Below are positions 8,107-16,501 of a stretch of 64,000 nucleotides of DNA, one piece after another. The position numbers were made by a program, and so were the translations under genes. The notes beneath the pieces are model-generated. The model was not told the origin of the DNA and searched no databases. It worked only from the letters and a program-made list of their open reading frames with translations. The stretch covers positions 23,221 through 87,220 of the forward strand of contig DATDIL010000031.1 in assembly GCA_036521075.1 (NCBI GenBank), in the 5' to 3' direction. Source of the DNA: DAIDKA01 sp036521075 (GTDB lineage Bacteria > Pseudomonadota > Gammaproteobacteria > Steroidobacterales > Steroidobacteraceae). Each line of letters starts with the position of its first letter. Position 1 is the first letter of the stretch.

Positions 8107-8646
8107 ATGGGCAAGCCGAAACACGTGACATTGGCAGCTCCGATCTCGGCGATTGATCATCGAGTCGGCGCCGAGCACGCACGCGTCCTATTGCTGGAAT
8201 ACGGCGACTTCGAATGCCCGATCTGCCACGCTGTTGAGCCGGCCGTCAAGCAGTTGCGTGCTGCTCATCGAACTGATCTGTTGTTCATCTTTAGGCATTA
8301 CCCGCTTGAGGTTGCCCATCCTCACGCCCTCGTAGCGGCCGAAGCCGCCGAGGCTGCGGCTGCCCAGGGTCAGTTCTGGCCAATGCATGACCTGTTGCTG
8401 ACCGATCCGAATCGACTGACCCGACAGCACCTTCAGTCATATGCCGAGCAACTCGGTCTGGATATGCCGCGCTTCAACGCGGAAATGGACGATGAGATCT
8501 ATCGGCAGCGGGTACGGGAGCACCAGGACGGAGGTCGGCGCAGTCATCTGCGGGCGACGCCAGGGTTCTATGTCAATGGCGTAATTCAGGACATCAGTGG
8601 TGGCATGCGGGCCCTCTTTGACGCTGTGACGGCAGAACTGCAATGA
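8107..8646 (+). CDS. DsbA-family thioredoxin-fold protein (CPIC)
   Basis: 179 residues with no signal peptide, so probably cytosolic. The active site is GDFECPICH (Cys37, Cys40). It is followed by the DsbA-type FIFRHYPLEVAHPHA segment, an alpha-helical insert, and the cis-Pro loop RATPGFYVNG. It resembles DsbA-like domains found alone or fused to NhaA antiporters. The likely role is a dithiol oxidoreductase or protein chaperone in oxidative stress. The start ATG 8107 has no obvious Shine-Dalgarno. It overlaps the frame leading into the next gene by 4 bp, and that gene starts properly 48 bp downstream. Confidence 0.85.
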   Translation: MGKPKHVTLAAPISAIDHRVGAEHARVLLLEYGDFECPICHAVEPAVKQLRAAHRTDLLFIFRHYPLEVAHPHALVAAEAAEAAAAQGQFWPMHDLLLTDPNRLTRQHLQSYAEQLGLDMPRFNAEMDDEIYRQRVREHQDGGRRSHLRATPGFYVNGVIQDISGGMRALFDAVTAELQ

Positions 8647-8693
8647 TTCGCGCACGCCGGCCATTTCATCAAGTGAATCGGAAGGAGGCCACG

Positions 8694-9278
8694 ATGAACA
8701 GCGGACTGCGCGTGGTGAATGCGTCGGTCGCGAGCGCAATGCTGGCGGGATGGGCCATGGCGGACACGCCCGCGAGCGTCCCGGTGACATGGGCGCCATA
8801 CGACATGATCATCGAACTGAATCATCTGCCCAAGACCTACACTTGCAATGACCTGTGGTACAAATTTCGCGACGTCCTGTGGGCCGTCGACGCTCGTGGC
8901 ATCTCGGAGATCCTTGCCTACGATTGTGGACCCGGACGTGCCGACCAGGGGCTTTCGCCGAAGGTGCACGTGGTGTTTACGCTGCCTAGAGCGGTGACTG
9001 GAATCGAGGCGCGCGGTGCGACCGAGCGTGCAAGCAGCGCGCAGATCCGCCTCGCGCCCGGCCACCCGATGCGGCTGGATGATTCAGACTGCGTACTGCT
9101 GCAGCAAATGAACAATACGCTCTTCCGATCGATACCCTTGCACGTGGTCAGCGCGAGTTGGAATTGCCAGGCCCGCGTTGCCGCACAACCGAGCTACGCG
9201 TTGACCCTGCAGGTGCTCAAGGCAGCAACCGCAGGGGCGCAAAAAACTACTGGCGGAGCCGGCGCGCACTCCGACTGA
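8694..9278 (+). CDS. exported protein of unknown function with four cysteines
   Basis: 194 residues. A weak N-terminal signal (SVASAMLAGWAMA, about 12-24) suggests export. The mature part has four cysteines (TYTCNDLW, AYDCGPG, DSDCVLL, SWNCQAR), enough for two disulfides. It begins with the motif PYDMIIELNHLPKTYTCNDL. I do not recognise a characterised family. Start ATG 8694 follows GGAAGGAGGCCACG, a strong ribosome site. It lies just downstream of the DsbA-like gene, but that product looks cytosolic, so a functional link is uncertain. Confidence 0.6.
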   Translation: MNSGLRVVNASVASAMLAGWAMADTPASVPVTWAPYDMIIELNHLPKTYTCNDLWYKFRDVLWAVDARGISEILAYDCGPGRADQGLSPKVHVVFTLPRAVTGIEARGATERASSAQIRLAPGHPMRLDDSDCVLLQQMNNTLFRSIPLHVVSASWNCQARVAAQPSYALTLQVLKAATAGAQKTTGGAGAHSD

Positions 9279-9345
9279 CGGGTGCAGGCGCTGCGCCACC
9301 GCTCGGGGTGGTGGGCACGGCGTGGCCTGCGGCTTGGTTCCACAT

Positions 9346-9993
9346 TTACCCACGCATGCGTATGGCGGGGGCGTGCCGACCGGAAGTTCGCATGACCGCC
9401 TGTATCAGATTGCGGTTCGCGAAGTCCCAATCGACAAGTTCCTCAAGAAAAGTTCGAACATACTCGGAGCGGCGGTTTTGATGATCCAGATAGTAGGCGT
9501 GCTCCCACATATCGAGCGCGAGTAGTACCTCCCTGCCGTCCAGGAGCGGGGAGTCCGAATTGGTGGTGGTTTCGATTCTGAGGTCCCCGTGGTTCCAGGT
9601 CAGCCATACCCAGCCGCTGCCAAAGAGGCCCGCGGCCGCCGCCCTGAACTTATTCACGAAATGGTCATATGAGCCGAATCCTCGCCGAATCAGATTGCTC
9701 ACCGGGCCCTTGGGCGTGCCCCCGCCGGCCGGTCGCATGGACCCCCAGAACATCTGATGATTCCAAATTCCGGCAAGAAGACGGGATAGCTGCGCCTGGG
9801 AGGGAATCCGCGCCGTTCGCACGATGAATTCCTCCAGTTCGAATCCTTCCAGGGGCGTGTTGCTCAGCAGTGCCAGCGCCGACTCGAAACAGGGACGCTG
9901 GTGTCGGGCAAAATGTAACCAAAGCATTTCGCGCGACATGGCCGGTTCGAGGGCGCGAAAGCTGTACGGAAGTTTTGGTGGCTCAACCTGCAC
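9346..9993 (-). CDS. divergent Fe/Mn superoxide dismutase family protein
   Basis: 215 residues with both SOD domains. Metal ligands are kept: His27 (LWLHFARH), the His of IWNHQMFW, and Asp plus His of LALDMWEHAYY. GSGWVWL and the WEHAYYLDHQN block are also normal. Against E. coli SodB, active-site Tyr34 is Cys35 and His31 is Gln32. Neither second-sphere Gln is present (Gly before IWNH, Ser in NSDSPL). Activity or metal choice may therefore be unusual. GTG 9993 follows AGGGTGAG; GTG 10014 is the alternative start. The C-terminus has an added basic tail. It stands alone. Confidence 0.85.
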   Translation of the reverse strand: MQVEPPKLPYSFRALEPAMSREMLWLHFARHQRPCFESALALLSNTPLEGFELEEFIVRTARIPSQAQLSRLLAGIWNHQMFWGSMRPAGGGTPKGPVSNLIRRGFGSYDHFVNKFRAAAAGLFGSGWVWLTWNHGDLRIETTTNSDSPLLDGREVLLALDMWEHAYYLDHQNRRSEYVRTFLEELVDWDFANRNLIQAVMRTSGRHAPAIRMRG

Positions 9994-10263
9994 TGGTGAC
10001 TCACCCTGCTGCACGCGAAACTTGGTCCACTGCGGATGTCGGACTTTTACGGCCTTGGATAGTTCCCCTACGGCAAGTCCTGTTGCCCGTCGGCTTTGAC
10101 CAACGCGTTATCCGTGCATGCCGCAGCGGACAAAATGGCAGCCACAGGCATGCAATCGATGCGGCTCGCCGCAGAAACTGCGGGAACGATTGTGCCGGTA
10201 ATTGCTCTAACAAGACGCAGGTTCTGCGTGGATAACGCGCACAGCAGCGCGTGGAGGTGTGTC

Positions 10264-10701
10264 ATGAATCGAATCAAGGGCCCCATTGCGGGCGCAGCGA
10301 CAGTGATGCTGACGGCCGCCATCGCGGCCCCGTGTCTTGCCGGCACGACCGGCAGTGCGTCGGCACCGAGGGTGCAGATCGAGGCCAATTCTTTCAAGCA
10401 GGTCCCAGCCGGACTATCGCAATCGAACGCTCGCATCGAACTATCCGCGCAGGTGAACGCCTCGGACCTCGACTTGGCTCACGCCGGCGACGTTGCCAAG
10501 CTGCGGCGACGGGTTGAGAATGCCGCCGAACAGGTCTGCGCTGAAATTGGCGATCGTTATCCGGGGCTGGTTGACTCCGACGACCGTGCGGACGATGCCG
10601 CCTGTGTCCAGGGGGCCGTCGATGACGCGCTGTCGCAAATCAAAATGGCAGCACTGGTGGCGCGGACGCGCGCAGGCGAGGCGGACAGCAGGTCGGGATA
10701 A
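10264..10701 (+). CDS. UrcA family exported protein
   Basis: 145 residues: a signal peptide (about 1-27, ending CLAGT), then a short domain with ASDLDLAHAGDVAKLRRRV, ENAAEQVC and a second Cys in DDAACVQGAV. This DLDL...L..RV..AA..VC pattern with two cysteines (probable disulfide) is the UrcA family. UrcA-type proteins are small periplasmic proteins common in Caulobacterales and Xanthomonadales-type bacteria; their function is unknown. ATG 10264 follows GGAGGTGTGTC. A perfect 6-bp hairpin (10215-10229) lies upstream in the leader. Confidence 0.82.
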   Translation: MNRIKGPIAGAATVMLTAAIAAPCLAGTTGSASAPRVQIEANSFKQVPAGLSQSNARIELSAQVNASDLDLAHAGDVAKLRRRVENAAEQVCAEIGDRYPGLVDSDDRADDAACVQGAVDDALSQIKMAALVARTRAGEADSRSG

Positions 10702-10754
10702 GACTATGATCGCTACTATTAGCCTCTTCAAACGACACAAAAACGAGACTCAGC

Positions 10755-10979
10755 ATGGCCACGATCAAGGTTTTGCAGAATGGCCCTTACGTCGTGCAGG
10801 GAGATGACATCACCGCAATTGATTGGAACGGAGCGACATACGCAATCCCGAAGCGCCCCTTCGCGCTGTGTCGATGCGGCGCTTCGACCAACAAGCCCTT
10901 CTGCGATGGCACCCATACGAAGTTGGGCTTCAAGGCGGCCGAGGCGGCAGTCCCTGGGAGCCAGGACAGGCCCGCGTAG
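10755..10979 (+). CDS. CDGSH-type iron-sulfur protein
   Basis: A 74-residue small protein. It carries the CDGSH cluster motif: Cys39 and Cys41 in LCRCGAS, then KPFCDGTH with Cys50 and His54. These are the 3Cys-1His ligands of a [2Fe-2S] cluster. The N-terminal strand region (IKVLQNGPYVV) is typical of bacterial single-domain members. The cluster is redox-active and labile; the physiological partner is unknown. It lies 53 bp after the urcA-like gene and could share its transcript. Confidence 0.93.
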   Translation: MATIKVLQNGPYVVQGDDITAIDWNGATYAIPKRPFALCRCGASTNKPFCDGTHTKLGFKAAEAAVPGSQDRPA

Positions 10980-11224
10980 CGCATGTCCCGTTCAGGCGGT
11001 CTGGACAGGATCCGTCATTGCCGTCACATCGGCACCACGCTCGGGCTGTTCATCGGCTTTGACCATGGCGTCGCGCCGGTAGGTTCCGATCAGACATCCT
11101 TTGGCGATGGCACGTCCACGAATCGCAGCAGCGAGTTCTCCTCTGACGGGCAATCCGGAGGACTCGGCGCGCTGTCCGGCACATTCGGCGATAGAGTGAA
11201 TGAGCGATTATTAAGGGCGAAGCA

Positions 11225-11929
11225 ATGGGCGTGAAGAAGGTGTGCGTCGTCGTCGGGGTGGGTCCGGGCAACGGCGCCGCACTGGGTCGTCGCTTCGCCA
11301 AGGAAGGGTACGCCGTGGCACTGCTCGCACGCACGCCGGTCACCAGCACCACGCTGGCGGCAACCCTCCCCGATACCCGTGCTTATGCCTGCGACGTAAC
11401 CGACGGCACTTCTGTGGCAAATACCTTTGAGGCGATCGCGCGGGACATGGGGCCGGTCCATACGCTCCTCTACAACGCAGGCTCCGGAACCTGGGGGACG
11501 GTTGAGGACGTGAGCGGCGCGGCTTTCGAGGAGGCGTTTCGCGTGAACGCCCTTGGCCTGCTGCTGACCGCAAAACAGGTCATACCGGCAATGAAGGCTC
11601 AAGCCGAAGGGAACATCATCGTCATCGGCGCAACCTCTTCACGCAGAGGTGCGGCACGCGCGGCTGCCTTCGCGCCAGCCAAAGCCGCCCAGAAGAGCCT
11701 GACCGAGGCTATGGCGCGCCACCTCTGGCCGCAGAACATTCATATCTGCCTGGTCATCATCGACGGCGTGGTCGATTTGCCCCGCACCCGCGCAATGCTG
11801 CAAGACAAGCCGGATGATTTCTTCGTCGCTCCCGATGACCTGGCCGACATCGCATATCATCTGACCGTGCAGCCCCGATCAGCGTGGACCTTCGAGCTGG
11901 AGGCGCGTCCGTTCAAGGAACATTGGTAG
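11225..11929 (+). CDS. SDR-fold protein with Phe in place of the catalytic Tyr
   Basis: 234 residues with an SDR Rossmann fold. The nucleotide loop is GVGPGNGAALG (11-21), the NAG motif is LLYNAGSG, and Ser138/139 lie in ATSSRRG. The catalytic YxxxK is replaced by Phe149-A-P-A-Lys153. A group of SDR proteins shares this Phe and the following IDG motif (here VIIDGVVD), so it is probably a family trait rather than a decayed gene. Redox activity should be weak or absent, or acid-base chemistry must differ. It stands alone with a weak GGGCGAAGCA upstream of ATG. Confidence 0.88.
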   Translation: MGVKKVCVVVGVGPGNGAALGRRFAKEGYAVALLARTPVTSTTLAATLPDTRAYACDVTDGTSVANTFEAIARDMGPVHTLLYNAGSGTWGTVEDVSGAAFEEAFRVNALGLLLTAKQVIPAMKAQAEGNIIVIGATSSRRGAARAAAFAPAKAAQKSLTEAMARHLWPQNIHICLVIIDGVVDLPRTRAMLQDKPDDFFVAPDDLADIAYHLTVQPRSAWTFELEARPFKEHW

Positions 11930-12084
11930 TGGCCGATACCTGCCAGACCGCGCGAGCAGGCCTGACTGCTTGAGTTTTCAGGCAGGCAAGAAATAATTGC
12001 CCGATTACCTGCCAGCGTGTCGATCGGCACGGGCCTGATTCGTCGTACAGACGGTTGAAGTGATTTGCACATTCAGGAGATGCC

Positions 12085-12456
12085 ATGAAGTACCTTGCTT
12101 TCATCCGCCATTCAGAAGCCCACCGCGAAGCCGGACCCCCGCCTGCGCTGATGGAGGCGATGGGGCGATTTGTCCAGAAATCTCTTCAGGACGGCTCGCT
12201 TGTCGACACGGGGGGCCTAATGCCGAGCAAGGACAGCTTTCGAGTACGGCTGGCGGGCGGCGCGATTACCGTGACGGACGGGCCGTTCACCGAAAGCAAG
12301 GAAGTGATTGGCGGGTGGGCCATTCTCAAGGCGAACTCGAAGGGGGAGGCGTTGCGTATTGCCCAGCAGTTTATGGAGCTGCATCGCAAGTACTGGCCCG
12401 AATTCGAAGGCGAGTCCGAAGTGCGCCCCATGTTCGAACCGGGAATGGGGCCGTAG
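12085..12456 (+). CDS. YCII/DGPF domain protein
   Basis: 123 residues. It begins MKYLAFIRHSEA and holds the ITVTDGPFTESKEVIGGW segment that defines DGPF/YCII-related proteins, then a C-terminal helix pair. The fold is ferredoxin-like, and the family is often found beside ECF sigma factors, but none is adjacent here. Function is unknown. ATG 12085 follows AGGAGATGCC, a good ribosome site. Confidence 0.88.
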   Translation: MKYLAFIRHSEAHREAGPPPALMEAMGRFVQKSLQDGSLVDTGGLMPSKDSFRVRLAGGAITVTDGPFTESKEVIGGWAILKANSKGEALRIAQQFMELHRKYWPEFEGESEVRPMFEPGMGP

Positions 12457-13101
12457 CATGGATCGTGGCAGTAATTACATGAGTTGAATTACCTAACTTA
12501 TTGATTACGCAGGGTACTCGACGCATCGCATTCCTAGGCCCAAGCCGAAACGTGAAGCTTCACGGTGGCAACTTCCGCAAAGTTGAATATCGATGAATAA
12601 AGACGAATCGCCGCCTGTGCACGCGTCAGTTCCATATGATTGCGGTGAGTGGCTGCAGGCACCACTTGCACAAAGAGCGCATCTACATAGCGCAAGGGAG
12701 CAGCTCTAACGAGAGCCCTGCTCTTTGCGCCTTCAGTGCCTAGCAGGCCTGAGGCGATCGGTGCATTCGCATATCCGATTTGAAGGTGCATCGGCCCAGC
12801 CATTATTGAATCACCGCAACTGTTGTCGCGCAATACGCGACGACTTCATAGCGGCGCAACGCTTCGGCGCGCGTCAGTGTAGACCTGCAACACCTCGCTG
12901 TCGTGGTAGGCCATACTACGGGTTGGCAAGCCTCGCAGATAAAGAATCGCCGAACTCGCGGATTGGCGGCGAATCCTACGAGAGTGTCGTAAAGCCTACT
13001 TTCGCAGGGGGCGTGCCGTTGCAGGATCCGAGGCATGTGTTCGACTCCCGTCCCAAGGCAACGTGCGCCAGTACGCGCAGGTCCCAACGGGCGAAGTACG
13101 C
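12457..13101. other. 645-bp stretch with no convincing gene
   Basis: Open frames here are short, lack ribosome sites and resemble no family. GTAATT (12471-12476) and AATTAC (12487-12492) form a small inverted repeat just after the YCII gene and could be part of a control site. The stretch looks less strongly GC-rich than its flanks in places. Two short minus-strand frames share a LTRAxA-like stretch (near 12600 and 12850), but neither is supported as a gene. It may hold decayed coding sequence. Confidence 0.4.
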
Positions 13102-14340
13102 GTGAGCGAGCGCGTCGATGTGGCCATTGTCGGCGGTGGCGCGGCTGGTATTGCGGCGGCCCGACGGCTTACCGAGTTGCGCCGCTCTGTGTTGCTCATT
13201 GAGGCATTGCCCCAGCTTGGCGGACGGGCGCGGACCACGATCATGCAGGCCATGGCACTTGACCTGGGCTGCGGCTGGCTGCATTCGGCCCGGCGCAATG
13301 CGCTGGCCACGCTCGCCGCGGCGCAGGGACAGGAGCTGGATCGCAGTGAGGCGGCCTGGCACCGCCAGCTTCACAATCTGGATTTCCCGATCAGGGATCA
13401 ACGCGAAGCATGGGCGGCATTCGAACGGCTCGGTCAGCAGCTGCATCGTGATCCTCCCCACAGCGATACCGCGGGGGATGCGTTGGCGTCCGCTAATCGA
13501 TGGCGGCCTTTCATCGATGGAGTCAGCAGCTTCATCAATGGCACGGAAATCGACCAGCTCTCGGTGGCGGACTACCTGGCCTATGAAGATGCGGCGAGCG
13601 ATGACAATTGGCGCCTGCCGGGTGGCTATGGCGCCTTCATCGTGACTCTCGGCGCCGGCATTGCGACAGCGCTGCGGACGACGGTGGAGCGGCTGACACA
13701 GGACACCGACATCGTGCTGCAGACCGATCGTGGGACAATCCGCGCGCGCAGCGCGATCGTCGCGGTGTCAACGGCGGTGCTTGCGCAAGGAACGATACGC
13801 TTCTCACCGCCAGTCAACGACCATTTGGAAGCGGCAACACGTCTACCGCTGGGGCTGGCGGATAAGGTGTTCCTGTCCCTTGCGGACCCGGCGGCGGTGC
13901 CTGCGGAATCGCATCTGCTCGGCCGCTACGATCGCACTGCGACCGGCAGCTACTACCTGCGCCCCTTCGGCCGTCCCATGATCGAGTGCTTTCTTGGGGG
14001 CGCCTGGGCGCATGCGTTGGAACGGGCCGGCGTGAAGGCGGCCGTTGCATTTGCGATCGGGGAGTTGCGCGAGCTGCTCGGGGCTGACTTTGCTCGTGGA
14101 CTGGAGCCGATCACCGCCACGCGCTGGGCCCAGGAGCACACCATCGGGGGGGCCTACAGTCACGCGCTGCCAGGCCACGCCCAAGCGCGGGCCGTATTGG
14201 CGCGGCCCGTCAGCGAGCGACTATGCTTTGCCGGTGAGGCGTGCTCCCGGACGGATTTCTCCACGGCGCATGGCGCCTGGCAAAGCGGGCTGGTTGCCGC
14301 GCAGTGGATCGAGCGCTCGCTGGCGACGCATCCAGACTAG
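13102..14340 (+). CDS. flavin monoamine oxidase family protein
   Basis: 412 residues. An N-terminal FAD-binding Rossmann motif, VAIVGGGAAGIAAARRL, is followed by the GGRARTT motif that binds the flavin. Near the C-terminus LCFAGEACS is followed by FSTAHGAWQSG, the second flavin-contact motif of amine oxidases. The length fits monoamine oxidase/phytoene-desaturase-like oxidoreductases. The substrate is unknown. The start is uncertain: GTG 13102 (SERVDVAIVGGG) places the Rossmann motif near the N-terminus as usual, while GTG 13063 would add 13 residues. No obvious partner gene. Confidence 0.85.
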   Translation: MSERVDVAIVGGGAAGIAAARRLTELRRSVLLIEALPQLGGRARTTIMQAMALDLGCGWLHSARRNALATLAAAQGQELDRSEAAWHRQLHNLDFPIRDQREAWAAFERLGQQLHRDPPHSDTAGDALASANRWRPFIDGVSSFINGTEIDQLSVADYLAYEDAASDDNWRLPGGYGAFIVTLGAGIATALRTTVERLTQDTDIVLQTDRGTIRARSAIVAVSTAVLAQGTIRFSPPVNDHLEAATRLPLGLADKVFLSLADPAAVPAESHLLGRYDRTATGSYYLRPFGRPMIECFLGGAWAHALERAGVKAAVAFAIGELRELLGADFARGLEPITATRWAQEHTIGGAYSHALPGHAQARAVLARPVSERLCFAGEACSRTDFSTAHGAWQSGLVAAQWIERSLATHPD

Positions 14341-14514
14341 AGCGGCATAGCAGATGTCATTTTTCGAAAGCCTGCTGGCGCTGCTCGCCGTCGCGGGGGG
14401 TCGACGGCCTATTTTCAGTCTTTTCTGACTGCAATCGTAGGCGTTCGCTGACATTGCAGGCCCAGCCGACCCGGCCTAATTCAAGCTTCAGTCATAACGC
14501 GTGAACTTCAGCTT

Positions 14515-14694
14515 ATGCGAAACAAGGAACTGCAAAGCGAGACGGCGCGCCGTGCGCCCATCGACAATGAAGGTCGCACCACGCGACACTTCGGTCGCGC
14601 CAAAGATGACTTTGACTACCTTGAGTGGCGCGAGTGGGAGCGCAAGGCGGCCCGCAAAGATGAATCCAGGGTGGCAACCGCGGCGTGCCGTTAG
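14515..14694 (+). CDS. possible small hydrophilic protein
   Basis: A 59-codon frame beginning MRNKELQSETARRAP. It is strongly charged, with aromatic-acidic segment DDFDYLEWREWERKAARK. The composition looks protein-like, unlike the low-complexity Arg/Pro/Ser frames that arise from GC-rich shadows. Its stop overlaps the zwf stop by 3 bases, tail to tail. No clear ribosome site is seen before ATG 14515. I recognise no family; it may be a real small gene or chance. Confidence 0.4.
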   Translation: MRNKELQSETARRAPIDNEGRTTRHFGRAKDDFDYLEWREWERKAARKDESRVATAACR

Positions 14695-16217
14695 CCCAGC
14701 GCTCGCCAGCTGTGGCCGCTCTGCGCCAATAGGCGTTCCGCCTCCCGAGGGCCCTGGCTGCCGGCGGCATACCGGGGGACATCAGCCCTTTTCTGCCCCG
14801 ACCAGGCATCGAGCAGCGGCTGCACCAGTTTCCAGCCCTGCTCGATGAGGGTTGTGCCGGGGAAGAGGATCGGGTCACCGAGCATTGCATCGCGCAGGGG
14901 GCGCTCATATCCCTTCGCATGGCTTCCGAACGGCCCGGCCGGAAATTCAAACGCCATATCGCCGCTCATGAGCCGGTTTTCCAAACCGGGGGCTCGTGCG
15001 CAAAAGTCGATATGGATACCCTGCGCTGGCTTCATTTCAAAGACAATGGCGTTTGGAGCTGCTGCGCCTGATGCGATATTGGGAAAAAGCCGTGCAGGGG
15101 CGGGCCGAAACTGCACCGCGATTTCTGTGACGGATTTCGCCAGACGCTTGCCGGTGCGCAGAAAGAATGGCACCCCGGACCAGCGCCAATTATCGATTTC
15201 AACTCTTAGCGCCACATAGGTCTCGGTTGTAGATCGCCGGCTCACGCCCGCTTCGCGCCGATAGGCCGGCACCGGCTTTCTTCCGACCTTGCCAGCGGAA
15301 TATTGGCCGCGCACGGCAAAGCGGCCCACATCCCGCGGCCGGATTTGCCGCACGCACTGGAGCAGCTCGACCTGCTTCGCACGCATATGCTCGACGGAAA
15401 AGGATACCGGTGGTTCCATCGCGATCAGCGATAACAGCTCCATGAGATGGTTCGGCACCATATCGCGCAGCGCGCCGGAACGCTCGTAAAACTGCGCCCG
15501 CTGTTCCACGCCGACCGTCTCGGATGCCGTGATCTGGACGCTATCAATCAACGATCGATGCCATAGCGGCTCGATGAACGCGTTCGAAAATCTAAACACC
15601 GCCAGGTCCTGAACCGCGTCTTTGCCCGCAAAATGATCGATGCGATAAATCTGTCGCTCGCCGAGGATATTCAGAAGCCTATGATTGAGCGCCGCGGCAG
15701 ATGCAAGATCGTGCCCGAACGGCTTCTCGACAATGACTCGCGCCCACGAGCCGGGCTCCTCGCTCGTCAGGTCGGCATGACCCAGTCTGCGGACTATCGG
15801 CTCGAAGAATTCCGGCGCTACGGCCAGGTAGTACAGGCGATTCGGCGTGCGCAGCTTGCGGCGCGCAACCCGCCGGATCGTCATCCCCAGTGCTTCAAAG
15901 CCCGCCTGTTCGTCGAAGTGCATCATCTGATAGAAGATCCGCTGCGCGAGCCAGCCCGTCACGCGCGCGTCCGATGGGGCACCTAAGAACCGCCGGAGCG
16001 TATCCCGCAGATAGGCGCGCAGTTTTTGATCGTTCCAAGCGCGCCGGCCGACGCCGATCAGGCGAAAGTCGTCGGGCAAAGCGCCGGCGGCGGCAAGATT
16101 GTACAAGGAGGGGAAGAGCAGGCGCTTTGCCAGATCACCGGTTATGCCGAAAACGGTCATGACACAGGGGGGCGCCTTCGCACCCCCTGCGCCAGAGCCG
16201 TGGGTCCCAGCGATCAC
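14691..16217 (-). CDS. zwf: glucose-6-phosphate dehydrogenase
   Basis: 508 residues, cytosolic; it oxidises glucose 6-phosphate to 6-phosphogluconolactone with NADP and feeds NADPH to reductive repair. The cofactor loop is FGITGDLAKRLLFPSLYNL near residues 23-41. The substrate/catalytic motif is YRIDHFAGKDAVQDL, against the usual RIDHYLGKE: Tyr becomes Phe and Glu becomes Asp, conservative changes. It starts with GTG directly after the TAG of the small membrane gene, so the pair looks translationally coupled. An internal ATG (16160) is a weaker alternative. No pgl or edd neighbour. Confidence 0.93.
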   Translation of the reverse strand: MIAGTHGSGAGGAKAPPCVMTVFGITGDLAKRLLFPSLYNLAAAGALPDDFRLIGVGRRAWNDQKLRAYLRDTLRRFLGAPSDARVTGWLAQRIFYQMMHFDEQAGFEALGMTIRRVARRKLRTPNRLYYLAVAPEFFEPIVRRLGHADLTSEEPGSWARVIVEKPFGHDLASAAALNHRLLNILGERQIYRIDHFAGKDAVQDLAVFRFSNAFIEPLWHRSLIDSVQITASETVGVEQRAQFYERSGALRDMVPNHLMELLSLIAMEPPVSFSVEHMRAKQVELLQCVRQIRPRDVGRFAVRGQYSAGKVGRKPVPAYRREAGVSRRSTTETYVALRVEIDNWRWSGVPFFLRTGKRLAKSVTEIAVQFRPAPARLFPNIASGAAAPNAIVFEMKPAQGIHIDFCARAPGLENRLMSGDMAFEFPAGPFGSHAKGYERPLRDAMLGDPILFPGTTLIEQGWKLVQPLLDAWSGQKRADVPRYAAGSQGPREAERLLAQSGHSWRALG

Positions 16218-16391
16218 CTAGAGTCGCGGCCCGCGTCTGCCGCGATACCCATTCAGCAAAAAGGCAATGATCAGCACCGCAACTATCAGACCGATGGGGC
16301 CGATGCCCCAGCCTGCTCCGATGCCCCAGTAGAGGCCTCCGCCTCCGCCGAACAGGAGTAGCAGCACAATGAGCACGACTAGAACGTCCAT
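16218..16391 (-). CDS. small DUF3309-like membrane protein
   Basis: 57 residues with two hydrophobic segments (MDVLVVLIVLLLLFGGGGG and IGPIGLIVAVLIIAFLLNG) joined by a Gly/Trp turn, ending in a basic tail. The size and glycine hinge resemble DUF3309-type small membrane proteins of unknown function. ATG 16391 follows AGGAGGGCCT, a strong ribosome site. Its TAG stop abuts the zwf GTG with no gap, so it precedes zwf in one transcript. Confidence 0.7.
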   Translation of the reverse strand: MDVLVVLIVLLLLFGGGGGLYWGIGAGWGIGPIGLIVAVLIIAFLLNGYRGRRGPRL

Positions 16392-16501
16392 AGGCCCTCC
16401 TTGCTTCCAAAGAGTTTCAGAAGTCATTGAAAGAACTATAGACGGCTGCCCTGATCAAACATGTAGGCTGGCACGATTAGTGTGTGTCACCGACCTCTGA
16501 C

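Noticed and set aside
10096..10263. Extended UrcA reading frame starting upstream at 10096
   Set aside because: The added residues show no family likeness, and the signal peptide and ribosome site GGAGGTG point to ATG 10264.
10980..11224. Open frame (83 codons) between the CDGSH and SDR genes
   Set aside because: No ribosome site, and a Gly/Ser-rich composition without a recognisable motif. It ends inside the start of the SDR gene.
13035..13063. T-arm-like sequence (GTTCGACTCCCGTC) suggesting a tRNA or attachment site
   Set aside because: The flanking bases do not form the T stem, and no acceptor, D arm or anticodon arm can be drawn upstream.
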